This document shows positions 34,346 through 42,722 of a DNA stretch of 64,000 bases, in pieces. Under the pieces are notes generated by a model. The model saw only the letters and a list, made by a program, of their open reading frames with translations. It did no database searches and was not told where the DNA came from. The stretch comes from Streptomyces uncialis (GTDB taxonomy: Bacteria > Actinomycetota > Actinomycetes > Streptomycetales > Streptomycetaceae). The translations under genes were made by a program, and so were the position numbers. The stretch covers positions 7,620,001 to 7,684,000 of the forward strand of contig NZ_CP109583.1 in the NCBI RefSeq assembly GCF_036250755.1, in the 5' to 3' direction. Position 1 is the first letter of the stretch, and each line of letters begins with the position of its first letter.

Positions 34346-35704
34346 TCAGCCCGCCACGAACCCCAAGCCGCTCCCCGCCACGGCCGAACCGACCGTGACC
34401 CCCGAGGCCCCCGGCGGCCCACCGCCGGAGCCACCGAACCCCCGGGCGGGCCCCTGGCACCCCTGAGCCGCCGCGATCCCCAGCGCGACCAGCAGCGTCA
34501 CGACCACGAACACGATCAGCCGCTGCCGCAGCAGCCGGGGATTGGCCGGGCGCAGCCCGGTCCCCGTGGTGCGGGGCCCGCCCGGCCGCCCCGCACCGCT
34601 GCGGGGCGCGGACCTGCCGCCCGAGCGGCTGGTGCGCGACGAGCCCCGGGACCCCGGGGAACCGGCGGGCCGGGCCCCCGGACGCGACGAGGGCGCCTTG
34701 GCCGACCGGGTCGGCTGCGACGGCGACTGCCCCGTACGGCCCGGCCGCCCGGACTGCGACCGGGGCGGGGGAGTGCCCTGCGGACGCCGCTGGGTGCGCT
34801 GCGCCGCGTACTCGTCGGCGAGCCGCCCCGACGGCCGGTCCGGCTCACCGCGCGGGCCGGGCGGCCGGGGGTCCGTCAGACCCTGCGCCTCACGCGCGGC
34901 GATCTCCTTGAGCCGCAGCGACAGTTGCAGGGTGCTCGGCCGCTCCTCCGGGTCCTTCGCCAGACAGGCCCGCACCAGCGGAGCCAACGCGTCCGGCACC
35001 CCGTGCAGATGGGGCTCCTCGTGCACCACGCGGTACAGCATCACCTCGGAACTGCCGTGCCCGAACGGTGAGTCGGAGGTCGCCGCGTACGCCAGCGTGG
35101 CGCCCAGCGCGAACACGTCCGTGGCGGGGGTGACCGCGACCCCGCGCACCTGTTCCGGCGCGAGGAACCCCGGCGAGCCCACCGCCGTACCGACATGGGT
35201 GAGGGTGCTCGCACCGGTCGCCCAGGCGATACCGAAGTCGATGATGCGGGGGCCCTTGGGCGACAGCAGGATGTTCGACGGCTTCAGGTCCCGGTGCACC
35301 ACCCCGGCCTCATGGACCGCGACCAGGCCCTCCGAGAGTGCCGCGCCGATCGACGCCACCTCGGTGGCGGGCAGCGGCCCTTCGTCGGCGACCCGGTCGT
35401 GCAGCGAGGGCCCGGGGACGTACTGCGTGGCGAACCACGGCCGGTCCGCCTCCAGATCGGCGGCCACCAGCCGCGCCGTGCAGCCGCCGCGGATACGGCG
35501 GGCCGCCGACACCTCACGGGCGAAGCGCGAACGGAACTCCTGGTCCTCGGCGAGATCCGGGCGGATCACCTTCAGCGCGACCCGCTGGCCACGGCGGTCC
35601 GACCCCAGATAGACGACTCCCATGCCGCCCGCCCCGAGCCGTCGGTGCAGCCTGAACGAGCCGACCACACGCGGGTCCTCACGCCTCAGGCGCATCATCG
35701 CCAT
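34346..35704 (-). CDS. membrane-anchored serine/threonine protein kinase
   Basis: 452 residues. A complete Hanks-type kinase domain (about 1-260): GAGGMGVVYLG (P-loop), VALKVI (Lys), HRDLKPSNILL (catalytic Asp), DFGIAWA, GSPGFLAPEQVRG, DVFALGATL. A Pro/Arg/Ser-rich linker of about 120 residues follows, then one membrane helix (LIVFVVVTLLVALGIAA, about 405-421) and a short Gly-rich extracellular tail with no PASTA or other sensor domain. It would phosphorylate cytoplasmic proteins. ATG 35704 is used with GCGGGG upstream; ATG 35710 and GTG 35740 are possible. Substrate and signal unknown. Confidence 0.9.
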   Translation of the reverse strand: MAMMRLRREDPRVVGSFRLHRRLGAGGMGVVYLGSDRRGQRVALKVIRPDLAEDQEFRSRFAREVSAARRIRGGCTARLVAADLEADRPWFATQYVPGPSLHDRVADEGPLPATEVASIGAALSEGLVAVHEAGVVHRDLKPSNILLSPKGPRIIDFGIAWATGASTLTHVGTAVGSPGFLAPEQVRGVAVTPATDVFALGATLAYAATSDSPFGHGSSEVMLYRVVHEEPHLHGVPDALAPLVRACLAKDPEERPSTLQLSLRLKEIAAREAQGLTDPRPPGPRGEPDRPSGRLADEYAAQRTQRRPQGTPPPRSQSGRPGRTGQSPSQPTRSAKAPSSRPGARPAGSPGSRGSSRTSRSGGRSAPRSGAGRPGGPRTTGTGLRPANPRLLRQRLIVFVVVTLLVALGIAAAQGCQGPARGFGGSGGGPPGASGVTVGSAVAGSGLGFVAG

Positions 35705-36431
35705 GTTCATCCCCGCTGCCCGGTCCGGTTGACGAGCCACAGCTTACGTACCCGGGGCCGGGAGCGCGCAGAGGCCGCGCCCTCGCGGGCCCGGGGATTG
35801 TCCGTGCCGGGCGTACGGGATGAAGGAGGGTCAGGGCCCCAGGGCCGGGACGCCCCTTGCTCCGGCCACCCGCCCAACCCCATTGCGGGGAGGGCGGATT
35901 GACGCCCGGCGGGGTGACCGGATCGTGACCCCCGGCCGGTTCCCGGACGGCGTGCGCGTGGCCGCCCCGGCGGCGGCCGGAGCCCGACGCCGGGGCCGGC
36001 CCGCGGGGCCCGGGGGCCGGGCCGAGTGAGCGAAGTCACCAGAGCGCCCCACGGGCCCGCCGCGCCCGCCGACGGCGGCCGCCCGGCTTCCCGGCGGCCG
36101 GGCGGCGGCGGACCGTCCGGCCGGAGGGGTGCCCGGCACGGGGCCCGCCACCTGGTGGGTTCCCGGATACGTGTCCCCTCCGGGAAGACCCCGAGACCCC
36201 GGCGCACGTCTCCACCCTGGGGAGTACATGTCCGCCCGGCGGTCATCCTCGGGGAGGCCAGGCAATAGGTACGAGGGCATGACGACCGGGGTCCCGCCGG
36301 GCCGTAGATTTGAGGTCAAGCGGCGGGTGCGGTACTCGTCCCCCGAGGTCAAGCGCCCGCCGCCCGCATCACCACATGTGCGACGGGGCTCCGGCAGCGG
36401 GACCCCGTACGGAACGACCAGGAGAAGGACC
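35705..36431. other. intergenic region between kinase and small membrane protein
   Basis: 727 bases with no supported gene. Upstream of the small membrane protein it has an exact direct repeat GAGGTCAAGCG at 36312-36322 and 36345-36355 (33 bases apart), a possible operator or pair of regulator sites. The remainder is G+C-rich and low in features. Confidence 0.45.
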
Positions 36432-36635
36432 ATGGCGGACACGGCCACGCGGACGATGATCCGCGCACGAGGACGCAAGGCGTACGCGGCGTTCGACGGC
36501 CGGTCCGGTCAGCGTCACCCACTGGTGGCGATGGCCATGGTGCTCCCCCTGGCGGCCCTGCTCGTGGTCGTCTTCGGCGGCTGGGAGGCAGTGGTCACCC
36601 AAGCGTCGTCCGTGGTCGAGATGCTGGGGCGCTGA
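36432..36635 (+). CDS. small single-pass membrane protein
   Basis: 67 residues. The N-terminal 30 are basic and hydrophilic; residues about 32-50 form one membrane helix (VAMAMVLPLAALLVVVFGG); the last 17 would face the outside or periphery. ATG preceded by AGGAGAAGGACC, a strong ribosome site. It is a stand-alone gene ended by a textbook terminator about 90 bases downstream. No homologue recognised. Confidence 0.65.
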   Translation: MADTATRTMIRARGRKAYAAFDGRSGQRHPLVAMAMVLPLAALLVVVFGGWEAVVTQASSVVEMLGR

Positions 36636-36723
36636 GCGGCGCCCCAGGCCCGGAAGAGCGGTCCGGGCGGGGACATCGGACCATGAAACCCCGTGGGGAC
36701 GGGGGTGCGGCGGACGGCACTGT

Positions 36724-36759
36724 GCCCGCGCAACCTGGGGAGGTTGCGCGGGCATTTTT
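36724..36759 (+). terminator. rho-independent terminator
   Basis: Perfect 12-bp stem GCCCGCGCAACC / GGTTGCGCGGGC with six-base loop, followed by ATTTTTC. It is the clearest classical terminator in the window and ends the small membrane protein transcript. Confidence 0.85.
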
Positions 36760-36837
36760 CTGTGTGTCCGTAGGCTGGGGCGCTCGTGGTCCGGGCCCGT
36801 CCGGACGGGCGGGTCCTCGGCTCAGGGGTGGGGTTCG

Positions 36838-37962
36838 GTGCGCGGTGGTGTGGTGGGAGGTCTGCGGACGCGGGCCAGGGGAGCGGCGCACGGCACGGCC
36901 GGTGCGTGTGTCTGCGGCACGGCCGGTGACGTGCTCGCCGAGCGGCACGACGGGGTGGTGGTCCGGCACGGCGGAGTCGTCGCCAAGGCGCACGCGGGCG
37001 ACACGGACACCGGCGACCTGGCCGTCCGCCTCGCGCTGGCGTCCCACCCCGCCCTCCACGGCATCCTGCTCCCCCCGCTGACCGGCCCCACCGACCCGAC
37101 GGCCCTGCCCGAACCGACGGACCCGCCAGGTCCGACCGACCACACCGGTAAGCCCGACCCGCCCAACCGGACCCGGACCGACCCGCCCGCCCGGACCTGG
37201 CCGCCCGACCCGCCCGGTTCCACCGGACCGCTCGCGGGCCGCCCCGTCAGCCTCTGGCCCTACGGTGCGCCCGTCGACCCCGCCAGCCCCGAGCTGGCCC
37301 CCTGGGAGGCGGCCGGTGATCTGCTGGCCCGGCTGCACCGGGTGGACACCGCCCGGCTGACGGCGCTGCCCGGCCCGCTGCCGCCGATGCGCGGCCCCGC
37401 GAAGGCCGCCCGCGCCGTCCGCCGGATGCGCGCCACGACGCCCGAGCCCCTGGACGCCCTCGCCCGGTACGGTGACGCCGACGCGGTCACCCGGGTCGAG
37501 GCCGCCTGGCGGACCCTCCCGCCGTGGGCGCGCGACGAGGCGCCCCCACCGCCCTCCCGCACCCTGTGCCACGGTGATCTGCATCTCGGCCAGCTCGTCC
37601 GGGCCCCGGCCACCCCCGCGCCCCAGGGCGGCGGCCCCTGGCTGCTGATCGACATCGACGACCTCGGGGTCGGCGACGCCGCCTGGGACCTCGCCCGGCC
37701 CGCCGCGTGGTTCGCCTGCGGGCTGCTCGGGCCGGGGGAGTGGGCCCGCTTCCTCGGCGCCTACCGGAGCGCCGGCGGTCCCGCCGTTCCGGCCGCCGCC
37801 GATCCCTGGCCCGCCCTGGACGTGGCGGCACGGACCCTGACGGTGCAGACGGCGGCCCTCGCGGTCGTCAGGAGCCGCCGGGAGCAGCGGCCGCCCGACG
37901 AGGACGAGCGCGCGGTGATCGACGCGTGCACCCGGATGGCCGGAACACCCATGGCCGAATGA
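36838..37962 (+). CDS. aminoglycoside phosphotransferase-fold kinase
   Basis: 374 residues. The C-terminal lobe has the APH signatures LCHGDLHLGQLV (catalytic Asp) and LIDIDDLGVGDAAWDLARPA (metal-binding Asp), so it is a small-molecule kinase of the APH/ChoK superfamily. The N-lobe is short, with an ATP-contact strand around GGVVAKAH. About residues 80-135 are a Pro/Thr-rich insertion (GPTDPTALPEPTDPPGPT) not expected in the family. GTG 36838 follows AGGGGTGGGG. It is upstream of a zinc-ribbon protein. Substrate unknown; resistance to an aminoglycoside is not implied. Confidence 0.8.
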   Translation: MRGGVVGGLRTRARGAAHGTAGACVCGTAGDVLAERHDGVVVRHGGVVAKAHAGDTDTGDLAVRLALASHPALHGILLPPLTGPTDPTALPEPTDPPGPTDHTGKPDPPNRTRTDPPARTWPPDPPGSTGPLAGRPVSLWPYGAPVDPASPELAPWEAAGDLLARLHRVDTARLTALPGPLPPMRGPAKAARAVRRMRATTPEPLDALARYGDADAVTRVEAAWRTLPPWARDEAPPPPSRTLCHGDLHLGQLVRAPATPAPQGGGPWLLIDIDDLGVGDAAWDLARPAAWFACGLLGPGEWARFLGAYRSAGGPAVPAAADPWPALDVAARTLTVQTAALAVVRSRREQRPPDEDERAVIDACTRMAGTPMAE

Positions 37963-38075
37963 GGCCCGGTCCGGCGCAGTTGGCGAGGAGTGGGGCGAAG
38001 TAGGGTGCATCCACAGGAGAAGCCGGGCAGTATTCCGGCGAAGCCGTACCGAACGTGCAGGAGTTGAGCCCACGC

Positions 38076-38408
38076 ATGCAGTGTCCCAAGTGTCACGCGC
38101 CGATGAACACCTACAACCGCAACGGCATCCAGATCGAGCAGTGCGGCGGCTGCCGCGGGATATTCCTGGACTACGGCGAGCTTGAGGCCCTCACCCGGCT
38201 GGAGTCCCAGTGGTCGCAGCCCGCGCCCCCGCCGCCCGCCCCGCAGCAGGGCTACCCGGCCGCACCCGGCCCGCAGCAGGGCTACCCGGCGGCGCCCGCG
38301 CCCGCCTGGGGCGCCCCGCACGGCGGCCATGGCGGTCACGGTGGTCACGGTGGTCACCACGGCCATCACCGCAACAAGGGTTTCGGCCGGATGCTGTTCT
38401 CCTCGTGA
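38076..38408 (+). CDS. TFIIB-type zinc-ribbon protein with His-rich tail
   Basis: 110 residues. The first 45 are a zf-TFIIB ribbon with CPKC and CGGC pairs and IFLDYGELEALTR. Then comes a Gln/Pro/Ala repeat (QQGYPAAP twice), and a Gly-His-rich tail (HGGHGGHGGHGGHHGHH) before a basic end. The ribbon binds zinc; the His tail could bind further metal. ATG 38076, with AGGAG 12 bases upstream; the GTG at 38055 would add seven residues. Terminated by a hairpin shared with the tRNA operon. Confidence 0.8.
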   Translation: MQCPKCHAPMNTYNRNGIQIEQCGGCRGIFLDYGELEALTRLESQWSQPAPPPPAPQQGYPAAPGPQQGYPAAPAPAWGAPHGGHGGHGGHGGHHGHHRNKGFGRMLFSS

Positions 38409-38444
38409 GCCGCTGACAGCCCCGTGACCCACTGAGGCACGGCG

Positions 38445-38476
38445 AAGCCCCCGGCGTCCAGGACGGCCGGGGGCTT
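38445..38476. terminator. bidirectional terminator
   Basis: Perfect 11-bp stem AAGCCCCCGGC / GCCGGGGGCTT with a ten-base loop between the zinc-ribbon gene (+) and the tRNA operon (-). Reads as a stem with AA/TT ends on both strands. Confidence 0.65.
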
Positions 38477-38484
38477 GCGGATGG

Positions 38485-38556
38485 TGCGCGATACTGGGAT
38501 TGAACCAGTGACCTCTTCCGTGTCAGGGAAGCGCTCTCCCGCTGAGCTAATCGCGC
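38485..38556 (-). tRNA. tRNA-Val(GAC)
   Basis: 72 bases without CCA. Full cloverleaf: acceptor GCGCGAT / ATCGCGC, anticodon loop CTGACAC giving GAC, TpsiC arm ACTGG-TTCAATC-CCAGT. Last gene of a five-tRNA minus-strand cluster. Confidence 0.95.
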
Positions 38557-38640
38557 GGGACTTCGGGGAGACTACCAGTACCCGCGCCGCTGGGCGCCGA
38601 CCGGGGTCTCACGAAGGGTGATACGGAGAGTGGTACTGCG

Positions 38641-38712
38641 TGCGCGATACTGGGATTGAACCAGTGACCTCTTCCGTGTCAGGGAAGCGCTCTCCCGCTG
38701 AGCTAATCGCGC
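38641..38712 (-). tRNA. tRNA-Val(GAC)
   Basis: 72 bases, sequence identical to the copy at 38485-38556 by eye, anticodon GAC. Second of three Val tRNAs in the cluster. Confidence 0.95.
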
Positions 38713-38733
38713 GGGCCCCCGTTACCGGGGCAG

Positions 38734-38805
38734 TGGACGATACTGGGATTGAACCAGTGACCTCTTCCGTGTCAGGGAAGCGCTCTCCCGCTGAGCTAAT
38801 CGTCC
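38734..38805 (-). tRNA. tRNA-Val(GAC), variant acceptor stem
   Basis: 72 bases. Body and anticodon (GAC) identical to the other two Val genes, but the acceptor stem is GGACGAT / ATCGTCC: pairs 2-71 and 3-70 differ and are compensated, so the cloverleaf is intact. Confidence 0.94.
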
Positions 38806-38809
38806 TTGG

Positions 38810-38880
38810 AGGTGGAGACGGGATTTGAACCCGTGTAGACGGCTTTGCAGGCCGTTGCCTCGCCTCTCGGCCACTCCACC
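38810..38880 (-). tRNA. tRNA-Cys(GCA)
   Basis: 71 bases: acceptor GGTGGAG / CTCCACC, anticodon loop CTGCAAA giving GCA, U at position 73 as in Cys tRNAs, with CCA encoded next to it. Second in the operon. Confidence 0.95.
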
Positions 38881-38918
38881 AGGAGTCACGGCGGGTCCCT
38901 GAGGACTCCCCGCTCCTG

Positions 38919-38991
38919 AGCGGACGACGAGGTTCGAACTCGCGACCTCAACCTTGGCAAGGTTGCGCTCTACCAACTGAGCTACGTCCGC
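38919..38991 (-). tRNA. tRNA-Gly(GCC)
   Basis: 73 bases: acceptor GCGGACG / CGTCCGC, anticodon loop TTGCCAA giving GCC, TpsiC arm CGAGG-type with TTCGAAC. First gene of the cluster Gly-Cys-Val-Val-Val. Confidence 0.95.
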
Positions 38992-39032
38992 CTGTCGTTT
39001 CGGTGCGCTTGCGCGTCCCGGCGACGTGTTGA

Positions 39033-39060
39033 ACTCTAGCGGATTCCTGGGCGAGCACAA
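39033..39060 (-). promoter_or_regulatory. putative promoter of the tRNA operon
   Basis: On the minus strand TTGTGC (39055-39060) and TAGAGT (39033-39038) are 16 bases apart; the -10 is about 42 bases upstream of tRNA-Gly. Confidence 0.4.
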
Positions 39061-39135
39061 AAACGCGTTTACGCAGCGTGCTGCCCCACGACCGCCCCGG
39101 GGCAGCCGCGGCCCGGCCGTCCTAGACTCGCAGCC

Positions 39136-40176
39136 GTGCGCATCCTCCCTCCTCTGGCCCGCTTCGGTGGTCTTCTCGCCACCGGGCTGCGTGACGTGAC
39201 CAGCGACGCTGCCGCGCTGGACGGCCGCGGCTTCTGGGCCGTGTCCGCCGACTTCGAGGGCCGGCTGGTGTGCGCGCGCTTCGACGACGTCCGCCCCGAC
39301 CCGGTCCCCGCACCGGTACCGGGCGCGTGGCGCGGCCCCGCCCGCGGTGACTGGGTGTCCTCCCTCGACCGCGCCGCGTACACGGCCGGGGTGCGGCGGA
39401 TACGGGAGCACATAGCGGCGGGTGAGGTCTATCAGGCCAATCTGTGCCGGGTGCTCTCCGCGCCCGTCGACCCGGACGCCGATGTGGACGCGCTGACCGC
39501 GCTGCTGGCCCGCGGCAACCCGGCCCCCTACGCCGGAACGATTCGCCTGCCCGGTCACGGGGTGGAGATCGCCACCGCGTCGCCCGAGCTGTATCTGCGC
39601 CGCACGGGCCGCGTCGTCGAGTCCGGCCCCATCAAGGGCACCGGCCGCACCGAGGCCGACCTCCTGGAGAAGGACCACGCCGAGAACGTCATGATCGTGG
39701 ACCTGGTCCGCAACGACCTCGGGCGGGTCTGCGCCACCGGAACGGTCACCGTCCCCGACCTCTGCGTGGTGGAGAAGCACCCCGGACTGGTCCACCTGGT
39801 GTCGACCGTCCGCGGGGAGCTGACCGCCGGCGCGGGCTGGGCGGCGCTGTTCGCCGCGACCTTCCCGCCCGGGTCCGTCACCGGCGCCCCCAAGTCCAGC
39901 GCGCTGCGGATCATCGACGCCCTGGAGACGGCGCCACGCGGCCCCTACTGCGGCGGGATCGGCTGGGTCGACGCCGACCGCGGCACGGGTGAGCTGGCCG
40001 TCGGTATCCGCACCTTCTGGATCGACCGGGCCGCCGGACGGCTACGGTTCGGCACCGGGGCGGGCATCACCTGGGGCTCGGACCCCGAGCGCGAGTGGCG
40101 CGAGACCGAGCTGAAGGCGTCCCGGCTGCTCGCCGTCGCCTCGGGCACCTGCCCGGACCCGGACGGGACACCATGA
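39136..40176 (+). CDS. pabB: chorismate-binding enzyme, aminodeoxychorismate synthase component I
   Basis: 346 residues. It aminates chorismate to 4-amino-4-deoxychorismate for folate synthesis. The chorismate-binding domain covers nearly all of the chain: AGEVYQANLCRVLS, ASPELYLRR, ESGPIKGTGRT, NVMIVDLVRNDLGRV, TFPPGSVTGAPK, YCGGIGW and FGTGAGI. It lacks most of the N-terminal domain of long PabB/TrpE proteins, so it belongs to the short type. The next gene is the class IV aminotransferase/lyase, the partner step; no glutaminase (PabA) is nearby. GTG start, divergent from the tRNA operon. Confidence 0.88.
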   Translation: MRILPPLARFGGLLATGLRDVTSDAAALDGRGFWAVSADFEGRLVCARFDDVRPDPVPAPVPGAWRGPARGDWVSSLDRAAYTAGVRRIREHIAAGEVYQANLCRVLSAPVDPDADVDALTALLARGNPAPYAGTIRLPGHGVEIATASPELYLRRTGRVVESGPIKGTGRTEADLLEKDHAENVMIVDLVRNDLGRVCATGTVTVPDLCVVEKHPGLVHLVSTVRGELTAGAGWAALFAATFPPGSVTGAPKSSALRIIDALETAPRGPYCGGIGWVDADRGTGELAVGIRTFWIDRAAGRLRFGTGAGITWGSDPEREWRETELKASRLLAVASGTCPDPDGTP

Positions 40177-40273
40177 CCGGCGACCGGCGACCGGCCGGCG
40201 CACCGCACAGCCATCCGCCGCGCACCGCGGCGGCCACCGGGGAAACCCGCCGACGAAGGGGAGGGGCTCCCTC

Positions 40274-41095
40274 GTGAAGCTCTGGCTCGACGGAGAACTG
40301 CGCGACAGCGCGTCCGCACGTGTCTCGGTGTTCGATCACGGACTCACCGTCGGTGACGGTGTCTTCGAGACCATGAAGGCCGTGGACGGGCAGGCGTTCG
40401 CCCTGACCCGGCACCTCGACCGGCTCGCCCGCTCCGCCCGGGGCCTCGGCCTGCCGGAGCCCGACCCGGACGAGGTCCGCCGGGCCTGCCGCGCCGTCCT
40501 CGACGCCAACCCGATGCCGCTCGGCCGGCTCCGGATCACCCTCACCGGCGGCGACTCCCCGCTCGGCTCCGACCGGGGCGAGGGAGGGCCGACCCTGGTC
40601 GTCGCGATCGGCCCGGTCACCCGCCGCGCCGACACGACCGAGGTCATCACCGTCCCCTGGACCCGCAACGAACGCGGCGCCCTCGCCGGGCTGAAGACCA
40701 CCTCGTACGCGGAGAACGTCGTCGCGCTCGCCCGCGCCCGTGAACAGGGCGCCACCGAGGCGCTGTTCGCCAACACCGTCGGCCGGCTCTGCGAAGGCAC
40801 CGGCTCCAATGTGTTCGTCGTCCTCGACGGTGAGATCCACACCCCGCCCGTCGCCTCGGGCTGCCTCGCGGGCATCGCCCGCGCGCTGGCCGTCGAGTGG
40901 ACCGGCGCCCGGGAGACGGAGCTGGCGATGGACGTCCTCGACCGGGCCGACGAGGTCTTCCTGACGTCGACCCTGCGTGACGTCCAGGCCGTGCGCCGGG
41001 TGGACGGCCGTGAACTGCCCACCGCGCCGGGCCCCGTGACCGCCAAGGCCATGCGGATCTTCGACGAGCGGGCCGCCGACGACCTCGACCCGTAG
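40274..41095 (+). CDS. pabC: class IV PLP enzyme, probable aminodeoxychorismate lyase
   Basis: 273 residues. Class IV fold: FDHGLTVGDGVFETMK at the N-terminus, RLRITLTGG, LKTTSYAENVVALARA with the PLP-binding Lys, GTGSNVFVVLDGEIHTPP and DEVFLTSTLRDVQAV. In this position after pabB it should release pyruvate from aminodeoxychorismate to give p-aminobenzoate. Class IV enzymes with similar motifs also act as branched-chain or D-amino-acid aminotransferases, so the lyase call rests on context. GTG start with GGGGAGGGG upstream. Confidence 0.85.
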   Translation: MKLWLDGELRDSASARVSVFDHGLTVGDGVFETMKAVDGQAFALTRHLDRLARSARGLGLPEPDPDEVRRACRAVLDANPMPLGRLRITLTGGDSPLGSDRGEGGPTLVVAIGPVTRRADTTEVITVPWTRNERGALAGLKTTSYAENVVALARAREQGATEALFANTVGRLCEGTGSNVFVVLDGEIHTPPVASGCLAGIARALAVEWTGARETELAMDVLDRADEVFLTSTLRDVQAVRRVDGRELPTAPGPVTAKAMRIFDERAADDLDP

Positions 41096-41167
41096 ACCCG
41101 GACATCCGCGGCCGGCTCCCGCCGAATCGAGGATGACGCTCCCGTCCCCGTCGGGTAGACATCCTTG

Positions 41168-41992
41168 ATGACCACCACGCTGCGGCCGACCGGGCCGCTC
41201 CAGCACCGGGCCGACGGCGGCCGTTCGCGCCACTTCCTCATCTGTGTGAACAGCCGCCCCGTCGGGGAGATCGAACTCGCCACGCACGAGGTGTACGGGC
41301 CGAAGGTCGCCCGGCTGCGGGGACTGCGCGTCGACGAGGCCGACCGGGGGCGCGGCCGGGCCACGGTCGCCGCCCTCGCCGCCGAGGAGGTGGCCCGCGG
41401 CTGGGGCTGCCACCGGATCGAGGCGTCGGTCCAGGCCACCGAAGCCGCCGCCCTGCGGCTCGCCACCGCCCTCGGCTGGACCGAACGCAACCGGGGCATG
41501 GCCAAACACCTGGGCATCGCTGCCCCGGCCGCGCCGACCGGCTCCGTCGTCCGGCCGATGACGGCCGAGGAGTACGGTCCCTGGCTCGCGGCGGGCAAGG
41601 AGGACTACGCCCAGGGCTGGATCGGGCGCGGGGTGCCGGAGGCCGAGGCGAGGGCGAAGTCCGAGCGCGACCACGCCGGGCTGCTGCCCGACGGCCTCGG
41701 CACACCCGGCACGGTCGTCCGGGTCCTCCACCACGAGGGCTCGGCGGTCGGGACGGTGTGGGTCGCCATCCGCGACGAGGACGCCTTCGTCTTCGATGTG
41801 AAGGTCGACGCCGCGCACCGGGGCCATGGCCACGGCCGCACCCTGATGCGGCACGCCGAGACCGAGGCGACCGCCGCCGGGCGCACCGTCCTCGGCCTGA
41901 ACGTCTTCGTCGGCAACACCCCGGCCCTGCGCCTCTACGAGTCCCTGGGCCACGAGCCCGTCAGTCACCATCTGTACAAGCAACTGGCGTAG
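41168..41992 (+). CDS. GNAT acetyltransferase with two GNAT domains
   Basis: 274 residues. Two GNAT folds: an N-terminal one with LRGLRVDEADRGRGRATVAAL (about 52-72) and RLATALGWTERNRGMAK, and a C-terminal one with VFDVKVDAAHRGHGHGRTLM (about 205-224) and LYESLGHEPVSHHLYKQL. Tandem GNATs often act on amino-glycosides, mycothiol precursors or antibiotics; substrate unknown here. ATG 41168 (or TTG 41165). It lies about 70 bases after pabC and is convergent with the DsbA-like gene. Confidence 0.83.
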   Translation: MTTTLRPTGPLQHRADGGRSRHFLICVNSRPVGEIELATHEVYGPKVARLRGLRVDEADRGRGRATVAALAAEEVARGWGCHRIEASVQATEAAALRLATALGWTERNRGMAKHLGIAAPAAPTGSVVRPMTAEEYGPWLAAGKEDYAQGWIGRGVPEAEARAKSERDHAGLLPDGLGTPGTVVRVLHHEGSAVGTVWVAIRDEDAFVFDVKVDAAHRGHGHGRTLMRHAETEATAAGRTVLGLNVFVGNTPALRLYESLGHEPVSHHLYKQLA

Positions 41993-42034
41993 GCCGGTCC
42001 GGACGGGTTCCGGGCGGGCCCTGACCGGCGGGGC

Positions 42035-42550
42035 TCAGCCCAGCAGCCGGTCCACGACGGCCTCGATCCGCTCCCGCAGCCCGTCCTGGCGCCGGCCGCC
42101 GTCCAGCCGCTCGCCGTCGATGACGTACGTGGGGGTGCCGGTCACCCCGATCGCCTTGCCCTCCGCCTGGTCGGCGTCCACGATCAGGATGTGCCGGCCG
42201 TCGATCAGCGCGGTCTCGAACTCGTCGGCGTCCAGCCCCAGCCCGCCCGCGATCTCGACGAGCAGCGTCTCGCCCCCGCGCTCCAGCTCCCCGACCCGGT
42301 CGAGGACCGCCTCGACGTAACTCCAGCCCTGGCCCTGCGCGGCGGCCTCCTCCGCGGCCTGGGCGGCGGCGAAGGCGTGCTTGTGCTTCGCCAGCGGGAA
42401 GTGGCGCAGCCGCAGTTCCAGCCGGTCGCCGTAGCGGGCCCGCAGCGCGTGGACGTCGTCCAGCGCCGTACGGCAGTCCGGACACTGGAGTTCGTACCAG
42501 ATGTCCAGGACGGGGCGGCCTTCGGTCTGCGCGGCGGTGGAGTCACTCAT
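42035..42550 (-). CDS. DsbA family thioredoxin-fold oxidoreductase
   Basis: 171 residues. The redox motif CPDC is at residues about 23-26 after VLDIWYELQ. The cis-Pro loop is VTGTPTYVIDG (about 138-148), with the helical insertion of DsbA/FrnE proteins in between. There is no signal peptide, so it acts in the cytoplasm, unlike secreted DsbA. ATG 42550; an upstream start at 42571 would add CETCPM, another Cys pair. Little sequence separates it from the divergent membrane-protein gene. Confidence 0.83.
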   Translation of the reverse strand: MSDSTAAQTEGRPVLDIWYELQCPDCRTALDDVHALRARYGDRLELRLRHFPLAKHKHAFAAAQAAEEAAAQGQGWSYVEAVLDRVGELERGGETLLVEIAGGLGLDADEFETALIDGRHILIVDADQAEGKAIGVTGTPTYVIDGERLDGGRRQDGLRERIEAVVDRLLG

Positions 42551-42722
42551 GGGGCAAGTCTCGCAGCTCACCGGGGGTGCACCGGCGCCGGTCCGGCACC
42601 TGGGGAGGAGATCGGACCCGGAGATCTCCCTGAGGAGCGTCGGGGCCGTGGCCCCGAGGGCGCCGGTCGGTGCAGGATGGATGGGGACGAACCGTTCGAC
42701 CGTTCAGCAGCAGGAGGCCGGA

